18,757 nucleotides of DNA from Desulfuromonadaceae bacterium UBA2294 (lineage in GTDB: Bacteria > Desulfobacterota > Desulfuromonadia > Desulfuromonadales > UBA2294), in assembly GCA_002345625.1 (NCBI GenBank), contig DDWE01000006.1:309-19065 (forward strand), read 5' to 3'. This document shows positions 1 to 7,938 of this stretch, piece after piece. A program made the translations under genes and the position numbers. Numbering within the stretch: the stretch's first letter is position 1; the number at the start of each line of letters is the position of its first letter. The notes beneath the pieces were generated by a model. That model had not been told where the DNA came from. It did no database searches and saw nothing but the letters and a program-made list of their open reading frames with translations.

Positions 1-1092
1 GACCAGCACCGCGGCTGGTTCCACTCCAGCCTGCTCGCCTCCGTCGGCACCCGCGACAGCGCCCCGTACAAGGCTGTGCTGACCCACGGCTTCGTCCTCG
101 ACGAAAACGGCCGGCCGATGTCGAAATCGATGGGTAACGTTGTCGCGCCGGAAAAGGTCATCAACAAATACGGCGCCGAGATTCTGCGCCTGTGGGTTGC
201 GACGCAGGACTACCGCAACGACACCCGGGTCGGCGATCATATCCTGCAGCAGGTCGGCGAAGCCTACCGTCGGATTCGCAACACCGCCCGCTATATTCTC
301 GGCAGCATCAACGACTTCGATCCGGCAACCCACAGCGTCGCCCCGGAGCAGATGCTGGAGATCGACCGCTGGGCGCTGTCGCGTCTGGTCGGACTTTCCG
401 AGCGGATTGAGACCTCCTACAACGCCTACGATTTTCATGTGCTGTATCACGCCGTGCACAACTTCTGTGCCGTTGACATGAGCGCCTTTTACCTCGACAT
501 CCTCAAGGATCGCCTTTACACGGCAGCGGCCGGCAGCCCTGAACGGCGTAGCGCCCAGACCGTGCTCTACCTGATCCTCGATGCCATCACCCGCCTCATC
601 GCACCGGTCCTGACCTTTACCGCCGACGAAATCTGGTGGGAACTGCCAGGCCAGCGCGAGGAGAGTGTCCATCTTGCCGGCCTGCCGCGCTTTGCGGCCG
701 GACTGCGCGACACCGAGTTGGAAGAACGCTACAAACGCCTGATGCTGGTCCGCAGTGACGTCACCAAGGCGCTGGAAGTCGCCCGCACGGCGAAGACTAT
801 CGGTTCGTCCCTCGAAGCCCGTATTGAGCTTATGGTGCCGGCCGGCCCCTGGCGCGACCTGCTGCAGCAGTATGACAGCGAGCTGGCCACCCTGTTCATC
901 GTCTCCCAGGCCGAACTGGTCGATACCCTGACGGCGGGGAGTCGCGGTGAAGAAGTCCCCGAGCTGCAGATTGGCATCACGCGGGCCGACGGAGACAAAT
1001 GCGAGCGCTGCTGGAACTACGCCACCACCGTCGGCGGCTCCAGCGAACACCCGACGCTTTGCCATCGCTGCCAGTCGGCGCTGAAAGCCTGA
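1..1092 (+). CDS. ileS: Isoleucyl-tRNA synthetase, C-terminal part (5' end outside the window)
   Basis: Class I aminoacyl-tRNA synthetase that charges tRNA-Ile in the cytoplasm. The reading frame is open from base 1, so the start lies upstream; 363 residues of a protein usually about 930 long are visible. The fragment opens with DQHRGWF, and the KMSKS-type catalytic loop appears as PMSKS at fragment residues 39-43, followed by the anticodon-binding helical domain. Near the C-terminus two Cys pairs (C334/C337 in CERCWNY and C354/C357 in CHRCQ) form the zinc-binding motif typical of bacterial IleS. Four bases separate the stop from lspA, and ileS-lspA is a widespread pair, so the two are very probably co-transcribed. 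The identification is secure; only the truncation by the window edge is incomplete. Confidence 0.97.
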   Translation, partial: DQHRGWFHSSLLASVGTRDSAPYKAVLTHGFVLDENGRPMSKSMGNVVAPEKVINKYGAEILRLWVATQDYRNDTRVGDHILQQVGEAYRRIRNTARYILGSINDFDPATHSVAPEQMLEIDRWALSRLVGLSERIETSYNAYDFHVLYHAVHNFCAVDMSAFYLDILKDRLYTAAAGSPERRSAQTVLYLILDAITRLIAPVLTFTADEIWWELPGQREESVHLAGLPRFAAGLRDTELEERYKRLMLVRSDVTKALEVARTAKTIGSSLEARIELMVPAGPWRDLLQQYDSELATLFIVSQAELVDTLTAGSRGEEVPELQIGITRADGDKCERCWNYATTVGGSSEHPTLCHRCQSALKA

Positions 1093-1096
1093 CCGG

Positions 1097-1594
1097 ATGA
1101 ATCTGCAGCGCCGCTACCGCCTGCTGGGCATCGTGACCCTGGTCAGCCTGAGCCTCGACCAGTGGACCAAGTATCTGGTCGACAGCCGCTTTGCTCTGCA
1201 CGAGTCGGTGACCCTGATTGAGAACTTCCTCCACCTGACTTATGTGCGCAACAAGGGGGCGGCGTTCGGCATCTTCGCCGACAGCGCCTTGCGTATCCCT
1301 TTCTTTATCGCCGTCTCCATCATCGCCCTTGGCGGCATCCTCTGGTATCTGCATCGCCTCAGCGAGGAGCAGCGCCTGCTGCACTGGGCCCTGGCCTTAA
1401 TCTTCTCCGGTGCGCTGGGCAACCTCATCGACCGCATCCGCCTCGGTGAAGTCATCGATTTTCTTGACGCGCACTGGTATCAGTACCACTGGCCAGCCTT
1501 CAATGTCGCCGATTCAGCAATCTGCATCGGCGTCGGCCTGCTTTTGCTCGATCTCTGGAACGAAGAACGCTCCCGCAAAAAGGCCGGCAACTGA
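1097..1594 (+). CDS. lspA: Lipoprotein signal peptidase (signal peptidase II)
   Basis: Inner-membrane aspartyl protease that removes the signal peptide of diacylglyceryl-modified prolipoproteins. The 165-residue length is normal for the family. Visible hallmarks are the N-terminal DQWTK motif (D21), the YVRNKGAAFG segment, and the two catalytic aspartates: D112 in GNLIDRIRLG and D139 in FNVADSA. Four hydrophobic segments are evident. It starts with an ATG 4 nt after the ileS stop, with no room for a separate promoter, so translation is probably coupled to ileS. A client is encoded nearby: the small lipoprotein at 6041-6352. No convincing terminator follows the stop codon. Confidence 0.97.
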   Translation: MNLQRRYRLLGIVTLVSLSLDQWTKYLVDSRFALHESVTLIENFLHLTYVRNKGAAFGIFADSALRIPFFIAVSIIALGGILWYLHRLSEEQRLLHWALALIFSGALGNLIDRIRLGEVIDFLDAHWYQYHWPAFNVADSAICIGVGLLLLDLWNEERSRKKAGN

Positions 1595-1903
1595 CCTTCC
1601 GGATCCAAATTATTTTTAGCCCGCACAACCTTCTATACTGAGTATCCTGTCAATTCACTTTGAGTTTCTCAAGGACCCATTACATCAATTAATGCATTGC
1701 CAAAAAAGCCGTATCAGATTGTAAAGTCAATCTAAGCAACCGATACTAAACGTGTTTTCCATGAATACTAACACTGCTTAACCTTTGGCATATTTCTTGA
1801 TAACTCCTCTCTGAAAATACCTGGGGCGATCCGACCGGTCAATGGCGACCGGAGTGTAGCGGCTCACCCCTTATCACCCTGCAACTCAAAGGAGAGGTGC
1901 GTC
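1595..1903. other. Non-coding interval between lspA and gdhA
   Basis: This stretch of about 309 nt is AT-richer than its neighbours and holds no plausible gene. It contains an inverted repeat AGATTG-N6-CAATCT (1716-1733), a sigma-54-like element (1785-1801), and a 6-bp hairpin CCGGTC-N6-GACCGG in the presumed gdhA leader (1835-1852). No riboswitch was recognised. A clear Shine-Dalgarno sequence (AAAGGAGAGG) precedes the gdhA ATG. Confidence 0.7.
1785..1801 (+). promoter_or_regulatory. Candidate sigma-54 promoter for gdhA
   Basis: TTGGCATATTTCTTGAT fits the -24/-12 pattern TTGGCAC-N5-TTGCT closely. The GG (1787-1788) is followed after exactly 10 nt by GA, where the consensus has GC, so one invariant -12 base is off. 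A start near 1812 would give a leader of about 90 nt. The inverted repeat at 1716-1733 lies about 60 nt upstream and could be an activator site. RpoN control of glutamate dehydrogenase would make sense as nitrogen regulation, but this is inference. Confidence 0.4.
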
Positions 1904-3253
1904 ATGATCCACAAACTCGACCAAACAACCGAGACCATCTACCAGGAAGTCCTCGCCCGCAACCCCGGCGAGGTTGAGTTTCACCAGGCCGTTCGCGAGG
2001 TACTCGAATCCCTCGGACCAGTCCTGGTCAAACATCCGGAATTTGCCAAACATAAAATCATCGAACGCATCTGTGAACCGGAGCGCCAGATCATCTTCCG
2101 GGTGCCGTGGATGGACACCAACGGCAACGTCCAGATCAATCGCGGCTTCCGCGTCGAATTCAACAGTGCACTTGGCCCCTATAAGGGGGGTCTGCGCTTT
2201 CACCCTTCCGTCTACCTTGGCATCATCAAGTTTCTCGGTTTCGAGCAGATCTTCAAAAACTCTTTGACCGGCATGCCGATCGGCGGCGGCAAAGGCGGCT
2301 CCGACTTCGACCCGAAGGGGAAAACCGACGGCGAGATCATGCGCTTCTGCCAGAGTTTCATGACTGAACTCTACCGTCACATCGGTGAGCATACGGATGT
2401 TCCGGCCGGAGACATCGGCGTTGGTGGCCGCGAAATCGGCTACATGTTTGGCCAGTACAAGCGCATCACCAACCGCTGGGAAGCTGGCGTGCTCACCGGA
2501 AAAGGCCTCAACTGGGGTGGATCGCTGGTTCGCACAGAAGCAACCGGTTACGGCGCGACCTTCTTCGTCGATGAAATGCTCAAAGTCCGCGGCGACTCCT
2601 TCGACGGCAAAACCTGCGTCGTCTCCGGCTCCGGCAACGTCGCTATTTACACCATTGAGAAGATTCATATGCTTGGCGGTAAGGTTGTCGCCTGCTCCGA
2701 CTCCAACGGCTACATTTACGACGAAAAAGGGATCGATCTCGAACTGGTGCAGCAGATCAAGGAAGTTGAGCGTCGCCGTATCAGTGTCTACACCGAAAAA
2801 CACAAACACGCCAAATACGTCGATGGCGGCAACATCTGGGAAATCCCCTGCCAGGTCGCCATGCCCTCGGCAACCCAGAACGAGATCAATGGCAAGGACG
2901 CCAAGACTCTGGTCAAAAACGGCTGCATTGCCGTCGGTGAAGGTGCCAATATGCCGACGACGCCGGAGGGCGTCAATGTGTTCATTGATGCCGGCATCGC
3001 CTACGGTCCGGGCAAAGCCGCCAATGCCGGCGGCGTCGCCACTTCGGCCCTGGAGATGCAGCAGAACGCCTGCCGTGACTCCTGGGACTTTGACTTTACC
3101 GAGAAACGCCTGCAGCAGATCATGCAGAACATCCACCGTGACTGCTACGAAACCGCCGAAGAATATGGTGCGCCCGGCAACTACGTGGTCGGCGCAAACA
3201 TCGCCGGCTTTATCAAAGTCGCCCGCGCCATGCTCGCCATGGGCTTGGTCTAA
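1904..3253 (+). CDS. gdhA: Glutamate dehydrogenase, probably NADP-dependent
   Basis: Catalyses reductive amination of 2-oxoglutarate with ammonium to glutamate in the cytoplasm. The 449 residues match the roughly 450-residue hexameric small GDH family. Visible landmarks are the YKGGLRFHPSV substrate segment, the glycine-rich GMPIGGGKGGSDFDPKGK loop with the catalytic-region lysine (K130), and the Rossmann nucleotide-binding motif VVSGSGNVA followed by ACSDSNGYI. The ATG at 1904 is preceded by a strong AAAGGAGAGG. The gene appears monocistronic: a long non-coding leader lies in front and a strong hairpin terminator follows. Cofactor choice (NADP rather than NAD) is assigned by resemblance to the biosynthetic GdhA group and cannot be proved by eye. 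Confidence 0.96.
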   Translation: MIHKLDQTTETIYQEVLARNPGEVEFHQAVREVLESLGPVLVKHPEFAKHKIIERICEPERQIIFRVPWMDTNGNVQINRGFRVEFNSALGPYKGGLRFHPSVYLGIIKFLGFEQIFKNSLTGMPIGGGKGGSDFDPKGKTDGEIMRFCQSFMTELYRHIGEHTDVPAGDIGVGGREIGYMFGQYKRITNRWEAGVLTGKGLNWGGSLVRTEATGYGATFFVDEMLKVRGDSFDGKTCVVSGSGNVAIYTIEKIHMLGGKVVACSDSNGYIYDEKGIDLELVQQIKEVERRRISVYTEKHKHAKYVDGGNIWEIPCQVAMPSATQNEINGKDAKTLVKNGCIAVGEGANMPTTPEGVNVFIDAGIAYGPGKAANAGGVATSALEMQQNACRDSWDFDFTEKRLQQIMQNIHRDCYETAEEYGAPGNYVVGANIAGFIKVARAMLAMGLV

Positions 3254-3284
3254 TCCCGCTTTGATACGGTTTGCATGTTGACAG

Positions 3285-3325
3285 CAAAACCCCCTTCGGC
3301 AGCTGTCGAAGGGGGTTTTGTTTTT
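3285..3325 (+). terminator. Rho-independent terminator of gdhA
   Basis: A perfect 14-bp stem pairs 3285-3298 (CAAAACCCCCTTCG) with 3307-3320, with an 8-nt loop GCAGCTGT, and runs directly into TTTTT. It lies 32 nt after the gdhA stop. Confidence 0.93.
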
Positions 3326-3380
3326 CCTCTGTATCATCTATTCTGAACACCATTATCTTGCCACCCAGAAAGGATGTCGC

Positions 3381-5969
3381 ATGATAAAACCGCGCATCTC
3401 CACCGGACTGGTCGCCCTGGACCGAATACTCGACGGCTTGCGCCTTGGCGACAATGTTGTCTGGAAAGTCGACTCCATCGACAACTACCGTAACTTTGTC
3501 ACTCCGTTTGCCGCTGCCGCCCTTGCCGATGGTCGCAAACTGATCTATTTGCGCTTCGGCCAGCATGAACCCCTGCTCGAACCCGATCCACGGATCAGCG
3601 TTTTCAAACTCGATGCCGCCGAGGGATTCGAGCCGTTCGCCAGTGGCATTCACGCCATCATCACCGAGCAGGGGCGCGAAGCGTTCTACGTTTTCGACTG
3701 TTTGTCTGATCTGCTTTCGGCCTGGGCCACCGACCATATGATCTCCAATTTTTTCCAGGTCACCTGCCCGTATCTGTTTGAACTCGACACCATCGCCTAT
3801 TTTGCCCTGATCCGCGATCGGCATGCCCTCAAGACCATTAATCGTATTCGCGAAACCACCCAGCTGCTGCTGGAACTGCTCTGTGACGATGATCATACCT
3901 ACGTTCATCCACTGAAGGTCTGGGAGCGACACTCGCCGACCATGTTTCTGCCGCATCGGCTCCAGGGTGAAACGCTGGTGCCCCTGGCCAACAGTTTTGA
4001 TGCCACCAACCTGCTCACAGCAATCCACCGACGTTCAGCCAAAAGAAGCCAACGGCAACTGGACCACTGGCACCGCCTGTTTATACAAGCGCAGACCCTG
4101 TGCAGCGATGACACGCCGCCTGCAGAACAGGCGCAGATGGTCGAGCACCTTTCCCGGCACCTGCTCGGCCGGGAAACGCGCATTCTCGCCTTGACCTGCG
4201 CACACTTCGGACTCACTGATCTGTTAAACATCAAGTCACGGATGATCGGCACCGGCTATATCGGCGGCAAGGCCGTCGGCATGCTGCTGGCGCGCAAGAT
4301 CCTCGAAACCGATCCAGATTTCGACTGGCTCCCGTTTCTCGAGGGCCACGACTCCTTTTTTGTCGGCTCCAATGTTTTCTACTCCTATATTGTCCATAAC
4401 GGTTGGTGGCCACTCTTCATGCAGCAGAAAACCCCGACCGGATACTTCTCCGCAGCGGCGGAACTGCGGGAAAAGATGCTGCAAGGGGAGTTCCCTGATG
4501 TCATCCGGGAAGGGTTTCACGACCTGCTGGAGTATTACGGTCAATATCCGATCATCGTCCGCTCCAGTTCACTGCTCGAGGACGGTTTCGGCAATGCATT
4601 TGCCGGCAAATACGAAAGCATCTTCTGCCCCAATCAGGGTTCCCCGGAAGAACGCTACACGGCGTTTGAAACCGCCGTGCGCCAGATCTTCGCCAGCACC
4701 CTGAGTGAAGACGCCCTGACCTATCGGCAACAGCGCGGCCTCGATCAACAGGATGAACAGATGGGGCTGCTGGTGCAACGCGTGTCAGGTTCCTACCGGA
4801 ATCACTACTACTTTCCAGAACTGGCCGGCGTCGGCGTCTCCTATAACACCTTCGTCTGGGACAAGGATATGGACCCGAAAGCCGGGATGATGCGTCTGGT
4901 GCTGGGACTCGGCACCCGCGCGGTCGATCGCGTCGAAGGCGACTATCCACGCATTGTTGCGCTTGATGCTCCGGCCAAGTTACCGCACAAAGGGTTTGCT
5001 GACACCCGGCGCTTTGCCCAGCGTGAAGTCGATCTGGTTGACGTCAACAGCAACACTCTCTGCACCGTCCCCCTCCATAAACTGACGGAAGCCAGCCTGC
5101 AACTCCCGCTTGACCGTTACGGGGTTCTCGACCAGGAGACCATGCAGCGCCTTGCTGAACGTGGCCGCAAGGAGAACATCTGGATCCTGACCTTTGATGC
5201 CCTGCTGACGGAGGGGAGTTTCACCCCGCTGATGCAACGACTGCTCAAACGGCTGGAGAGTGTCTACAGCTATCCGGTCGACGTTGAGTTCACCATCAAC
5301 TTTGACGCCCAGCGTTCCCCACGGATCAACGTCGTCCAGTGCCGTCCGCTGCAGACCAAAGGGCAGCAGAAACGGGTGCAGATCCCAACCGACCTGCAGG
5401 ATGAACGCATCCTTTTCCGCGCCGAAGGCAACTTCATGGGCGGAAACATTGCCCAACCCCTCTCCTGGCTGATCTGGGTCGACCCCGACACTTATACCCG
5501 GCTACCGCTACAGCAAAAGTTTGAAGTGGCGCGGCTCATTGGCCGACTGAACAAACGTATTGCTGACCGCAAGGGGAATCCGACCCTGTTGCTTGGTCCT
5601 GGGCGTTGGGGAACATCAACTCCGTCCCTCGGCGTGCCGATCACCTTCTCGGAGATCAGCAATATGACCGCCATTGGTGAAGTGGCATTCACCAGCGGTG
5701 ATTTGATGCCGGAGCTCTCTTACGGTTCACACTTTTTCCAGGATCTGGTCGAAGCCGATATTTTCTACCTCGCCCTGTTTCCGGACAATCCTCTTTGCAC
5801 GTTCAATGAGACCTGGTTACGCAGTTTGCCCAATGCTCTGGAAGGCCTGATGCCGGCCAGCAGTGGACTCAAAAATGTGGTCAAAGTCAATAAAATCGGT
5901 GAAATTGGGCTGACACTGGCGGCTGATATCGTTTCACAGCAGCTGGTGTGCTACCAAAAAATGTATTAG
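3381..5969 (+). CDS. PEP synthase/PPDK-type ATP-binding protein with degenerate KaiC-like N-terminus
   Basis: An 862-residue protein. The frame is open from further upstream, but the ATG at 3381 is chosen because GAAAGGA sits 8 nt before it and the earlier part overlaps the gdhA terminator. Residues 6-24 (ISTGLVALDRILDGLRLGD) match the opening of KaiC/RadA-like ATPase domains, but the Walker A loop expected around residues 28-36 is missing (WKVDSIDNY). From about residue 288 a pyruvate-phosphate-dikinase N-terminal ATP-grasp domain follows, with GTGYIGGKAVGM (290-301), RSSSLLED (394-401) and AFAGKYES. A C-terminal block has LLGPGRWGTSTPSLG (around 739). The phosphohistidine motif GGxTSHAA and the PEP/pyruvate barrel of true PpsA are absent. 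It is therefore unlikely to make PEP; a regulatory or nucleotide-sensing phosphotransferase is possible. Similar proteins are, as far as I recall, annotated only as PEP/pyruvate-binding domain proteins. Confidence 0.85.
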   Translation: MIKPRISTGLVALDRILDGLRLGDNVVWKVDSIDNYRNFVTPFAAAALADGRKLIYLRFGQHEPLLEPDPRISVFKLDAAEGFEPFASGIHAIITEQGREAFYVFDCLSDLLSAWATDHMISNFFQVTCPYLFELDTIAYFALIRDRHALKTINRIRETTQLLLELLCDDDHTYVHPLKVWERHSPTMFLPHRLQGETLVPLANSFDATNLLTAIHRRSAKRSQRQLDHWHRLFIQAQTLCSDDTPPAEQAQMVEHLSRHLLGRETRILALTCAHFGLTDLLNIKSRMIGTGYIGGKAVGMLLARKILETDPDFDWLPFLEGHDSFFVGSNVFYSYIVHNGWWPLFMQQKTPTGYFSAAAELREKMLQGEFPDVIREGFHDLLEYYGQYPIIVRSSSLLEDGFGNAFAGKYESIFCPNQGSPEERYTAFETAVRQIFASTLSEDALTYRQQRGLDQQDEQMGLLVQRVSGSYRNHYYFPELAGVGVSYNTFVWDKDMDPKAGMMRLVLGLGTRAVDRVEGDYPRIVALDAPAKLPHKGFADTRRFAQREVDLVDVNSNTLCTVPLHKLTEASLQLPLDRYGVLDQETMQRLAERGRKENIWILTFDALLTEGSFTPLMQRLLKRLESVYSYPVDVEFTINFDAQRSPRINVVQCRPLQTKGQQKRVQIPTDLQDERILFRAEGNFMGGNIAQPLSWLIWVDPDTYTRLPLQQKFEVARLIGRLNKRIADRKGNPTLLLGPGRWGTSTPSLGVPITFSEISNMTAIGEVAFTSGDLMPELSYGSHFFQDLVEADIFYLALFPDNPLCTFNETWLRSLPNALEGLMPASSGLKNVVKVNKIGEIGLTLAADIVSQQLVCYQKMY

Positions 5970-5977
5970 GTGATAGG

Positions 5978-6017
5978 GACAAAAGGGGCGGCATCGATGA
6001 TTGCCGCCCCCTTTGTC
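5978..6017. terminator. Hairpin between convergent genes, probable bidirectional terminator
   Basis: A 16-bp stem with one A-C mismatch pairs 5978-5993 with 6002-6017, with an 8-nt loop. It lies between the stop of the large (+) gene and the stop of the (-) lipoprotein gene. The arms carry A/T ends (ACAAAA and TTTGT), but no long T run follows on either strand, so termination efficiency is uncertain. Confidence 0.7.
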
Positions 6018-6040
6018 TCACGTATGGTTAGCGCTTACAA

Positions 6041-6352
6041 TCAGTTACCATAGACGATAACCTTGTAATTCCCAATGACTCCGAGAATATTTTTGACCGA
6101 CCAGTCGACACTGGTCACTTTAGTAATATTACCCTTCTTCTTTGCCGCTTCGATACTGCAGTCACCGGTCGCAATCATAGACAGGTAACTGATACATTCA
6201 GCTTCGCCCATCTTTTTACCACCGCTTTCACCGGTTGCGGTGACCGGCAATTTCACTTCTGTGTAAATCGTACCGATGGGATAAGTCGTTGCGCACCCCG
6301 TTACGAAACAGCCCGCAACAAAAAGGGCCACAAGCGTAGTCAGACGTTTCAT
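6041..6352 (-). CDS. Small TRL-like lipoprotein
   Basis: A 103-residue exported protein. The start at 6352 is chosen over an upstream in-frame codon because AAGGAGG lies just before it and the protein then begins with a standard lipoprotein signal: MKRLTT, a hydrophobic stretch, then VTGC with the acylated Cys most likely C20 (a second VAGC at C15 is less likely). The mature part (CATTYPIGTIYTEVKLPVTA, then GEAECISYLSMIATGDCSIEAAKKKGNITKV) resembles the TRL-like family of small lipoproteins, whose function is unknown. Two further cysteines flank the SYLSMIATGD segment and could pair in the periplasm. It stands alone, convergent with the upstream large gene and divergent from the rubrerythrin-like gene. 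The family assignment is from pattern memory. Confidence 0.8.
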   Translation of the reverse strand: MKRLTTLVALFVAGCFVTGCATTYPIGTIYTEVKLPVTATGESGGKKMGEAECISYLSMIATGDCSIEAAKKKGNITKVTSVDWSVKNILGVIGNYKVIVYGN

Positions 6353-6499
6353 AAAGCCTCCTTGTAAAAGTGGGTTACTGATCTTCTTGCTCAGCCAGAG
6401 CAACAAAAAGCTCATTGCAAAATGTTAACCCATGAAGCACAGGAGTCAAATATTTTATTAGATAAAGCTAATAGCATCAAGACAAGGAAGCCTAAAAGG

Positions 6500-6528
6500 T
6501 TGACAACTGAAGAAAATCTGCTTAAACA
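6500..6528 (+). promoter_or_regulatory. Candidate sigma-70 promoter for the rubrerythrin-like gene
   Basis: A perfect -35 TTGACA (6500-6505) is followed after 17 nt by a weak -10 TAAACA (6523-6528). It lies in an AT-rich divergent intergenic region, about 48 nt before the start codon. Confidence 0.4.
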
Positions 6529-6575
6529 AGAGGGAACATTCACCCCCGACAATTCCGAAAAGGAGATCGACCGCA

Positions 6576-7070
6576 ATGCCTTTGGAAATCAGTGTAAAGG
6601 ACGCCATCAAACGCTCCATCCAGACCGAAAAAAGCGCCATGAACTTCTATGCGTCCTGCGCCAACCGTATGCGCAATGAAGCTGCCCGCAAAACCTTTGA
6701 ACTGCTGGCCCGTGAAGAACGTGAGCACGCACACTCATTTTTCGACATTTACGACGGTGACGATATTCCCTCTTTCGATGAGTTCATCGAGGCGGATAAG
6801 GGGAAATCAGAATGGCTGTCCGAACTGGAAAGCATGGCTCTGCCGAATCTTGATGAGCGTAAAGCGATGGAAGTCGCCATGGCCAAGGAACAACAGCTCG
6901 CTGCCCATTTGCGCAGCATGGCTGCTTCGACAACCGACCCCAAAGTAAAAGCCATCTTTGAGCAGAATGCCAAATCGACAGATCACCACTATCAGTTGAT
7001 CGAATCCGAATACGCACGCATAATGGGGATGGTTCACGAAACCGATATAGATACCTTTGTGCGCGAGTAA
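6576..7070 (+). CDS. Rubrerythrin-like ferritin-fold protein without rubredoxin domain
   Basis: A 164-residue four-helix-bundle protein of the rubrerythrin/ferritin-like superfamily, probably cytosolic and linked to oxidative stress or iron handling. Ligand-type residues visible are E18 in QTEKSAMNFY, E48 and H51 in REEREHAHSFF, and E105 in AKEQQLAAH. In the second ExxH motif (STDHHYQLIESEY) the histidine (H138) is present, but the glutamate position is T135, with only D136 next to it, so the diiron site may be incomplete or altered. No CxxC pairs of a rubredoxin domain are present. AAAAGGAG precedes the ATG. A YkgJ-type gene follows after 33 nt, suggesting one transcript. Classical rubrerythrin peroxidase activity should not be assumed. 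Confidence 0.87.
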   Translation: MPLEISVKDAIKRSIQTEKSAMNFYASCANRMRNEAARKTFELLAREEREHAHSFFDIYDGDDIPSFDEFIEADKGKSEWLSELESMALPNLDERKAMEVAMAKEQQLAAHLRSMAASTTDPKVKAIFEQNAKSTDHHYQLIESEYARIMGMVHETDIDTFVRE

Positions 7071-7103
7071 CGATCTACCGCCTTTTTCGGCGAACGAGGA
7101 TCC

Positions 7104-7736
7104 ATGCCCTATTGGAGCACCCCGGAAGCCAACACCCTGTACAAAGACGTGACCCTGGCGGCTGCGAGTTCGCTCGCAGCCGCCGGCCTGGTTGCCGCTG
7201 CCCGCGCGGCACAGGAGCTCAGCGATACGGCCTGCGCCGGCATTTCTTCAACCGCCCAAAGTGCCTGTGCTCCGGGTTGCAGCGCCTGCTGCGTGATCAA
7301 TGTTTCGATTCTCGAACCTGAAGCGGCAGCTATTGGCGATTACCTGCACCAGACCCTCACAGCGCACGAATTAGCCGCGTTACGAAACCGCGTCAACGAC
7401 CTGAAAAAACAGACCTTCGGCCTTGATCATACCGACCGGGTGATCGCCGCACTCTCCTGCGCCTTTCTCGACGATTCCGGCTGTTGCATCATCCATCCGG
7501 CCCGTCCCCTGCTCTGCCGTAGCATCAGTTCCACCGATGCAAGTGATTGCAGTAAAGCCCTCGAACGACTCGTTGAAGGGCACGAACACCCGATCAACTG
7601 CCATATCGCTCAACGGGAAATCTACGAGGCCGCCTTCTGTGGCCTGGCCAGCGGAATGGAACAACACGGACTAGACAGCAGCAGCCACCGCTTGACCGAC
7701 ATCATCCTCCCCTTCCTGATCACCCCAACCAACTGA
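7104..7736 (+). CDS. YkgJ-family cysteine-cluster protein (Fe/Zn-chelating)
   Basis: A 210-residue protein with the cysteine pattern of the YkgJ / zinc- or iron-chelating domain family. It has CxxxCxxCC at C55, C59, C62 and C63 (CAPGCSACC), and a later C119...C127-C128 followed by IIHPARPLLCR (C138), matching the family's C-x-I-x3-RPxxCR signature. Such proteins are thought to bind a metal cluster, but their reaction is mostly unknown. An Ala-rich, helical N-terminal 45 residues precede the cluster; it does not look like a standard signal peptide. The gene starts with ATG behind a modest GAGGA, 33 nt after the rubrerythrin-like gene, so both may act in iron or redox homeostasis. Its stop codon overlaps the first of three palindromic operator-like repeats of the next operon. 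Confidence 0.86.
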   Translation: MPYWSTPEANTLYKDVTLAAASSLAAAGLVAAARAAQELSDTACAGISSTAQSACAPGCSACCVINVSILEPEAAAIGDYLHQTLTAHELAALRNRVNDLKKQTFGLDHTDRVIAALSCAFLDDSGCCIIHPARPLLCRSISSTDASDCSKALERLVEGHEHPINCHIAQREIYEAAFCGLASGMEQHGLDSSSHRLTDIILPFLITPTN

Positions 7737-7750
7737 AACATCCTGTTTCA
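7734..7750. promoter_or_regulatory. Palindromic operator-like site 1 (TGAAACA-N3-TGTTTCA)
   Basis: Perfect 7-bp inverted repeat TGAAACA TCC TGTTTCA. It begins in the stop codon of the YkgJ-type gene and directly abuts site 2. Confidence 0.65.
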
Positions 7751-7767
7751 CGAAACACTGTGTTTCA
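7751..7767. promoter_or_regulatory. Palindromic operator-like site 2 (CGAAACA-N3-TGTTTCA)
   Basis: Same 17-nt architecture as site 1, with one mismatch in the outermost pair. It lies immediately next to site 1, giving a centre-to-centre distance of 17 nt. Confidence 0.62.
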
Positions 7768-7843
7768 TGCAGGATTAAATCCCCCCTTAACCTATACGCA
7801 AACCCGCTACACGCATCTTGTGTTCCGGCCAAACCGACAGAGC

Positions 7844-7860
7844 TGAAACATTGCGTTTCA
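7844..7860. promoter_or_regulatory. Palindromic operator-like site 3 (TGAAACA-N3-CGTTTCA)
   Basis: Third copy of the 17-nt palindrome with one mismatched position (the innermost pair). Its centre is 93 nt from that of site 2 and about 90 nt upstream of the promoter-like element at 7939. Three copies of one palindrome ahead of a single operon suggest a dedicated dimeric regulator. Confidence 0.62.
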
Positions 7861-7938
7861 GAGCACGTCGCCAACCATTTCAGACTTCTCCGCATCGAAC
7901 CTTTTGATAAGACAGCAGATTTTGGTACGCACCCGCTG

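Noticed and set aside
1886..3337. Long (-) strand open frame of 483 codons opposite gdhA
   Set aside because: It lies exactly antisense to a secure GDH gene, runs through the terminator hairpin, has low-complexity Asp/Ala/Val-rich translation, and lacks a ribosome-binding site. It is a by-product of codon bias.
6422..6679. 85-codon (+) frame ahead of the rubrerythrin-like gene
   Set aside because: It spans the promoter and the true start region in another frame; its translation is Lys/Thr-rich without family resemblance.
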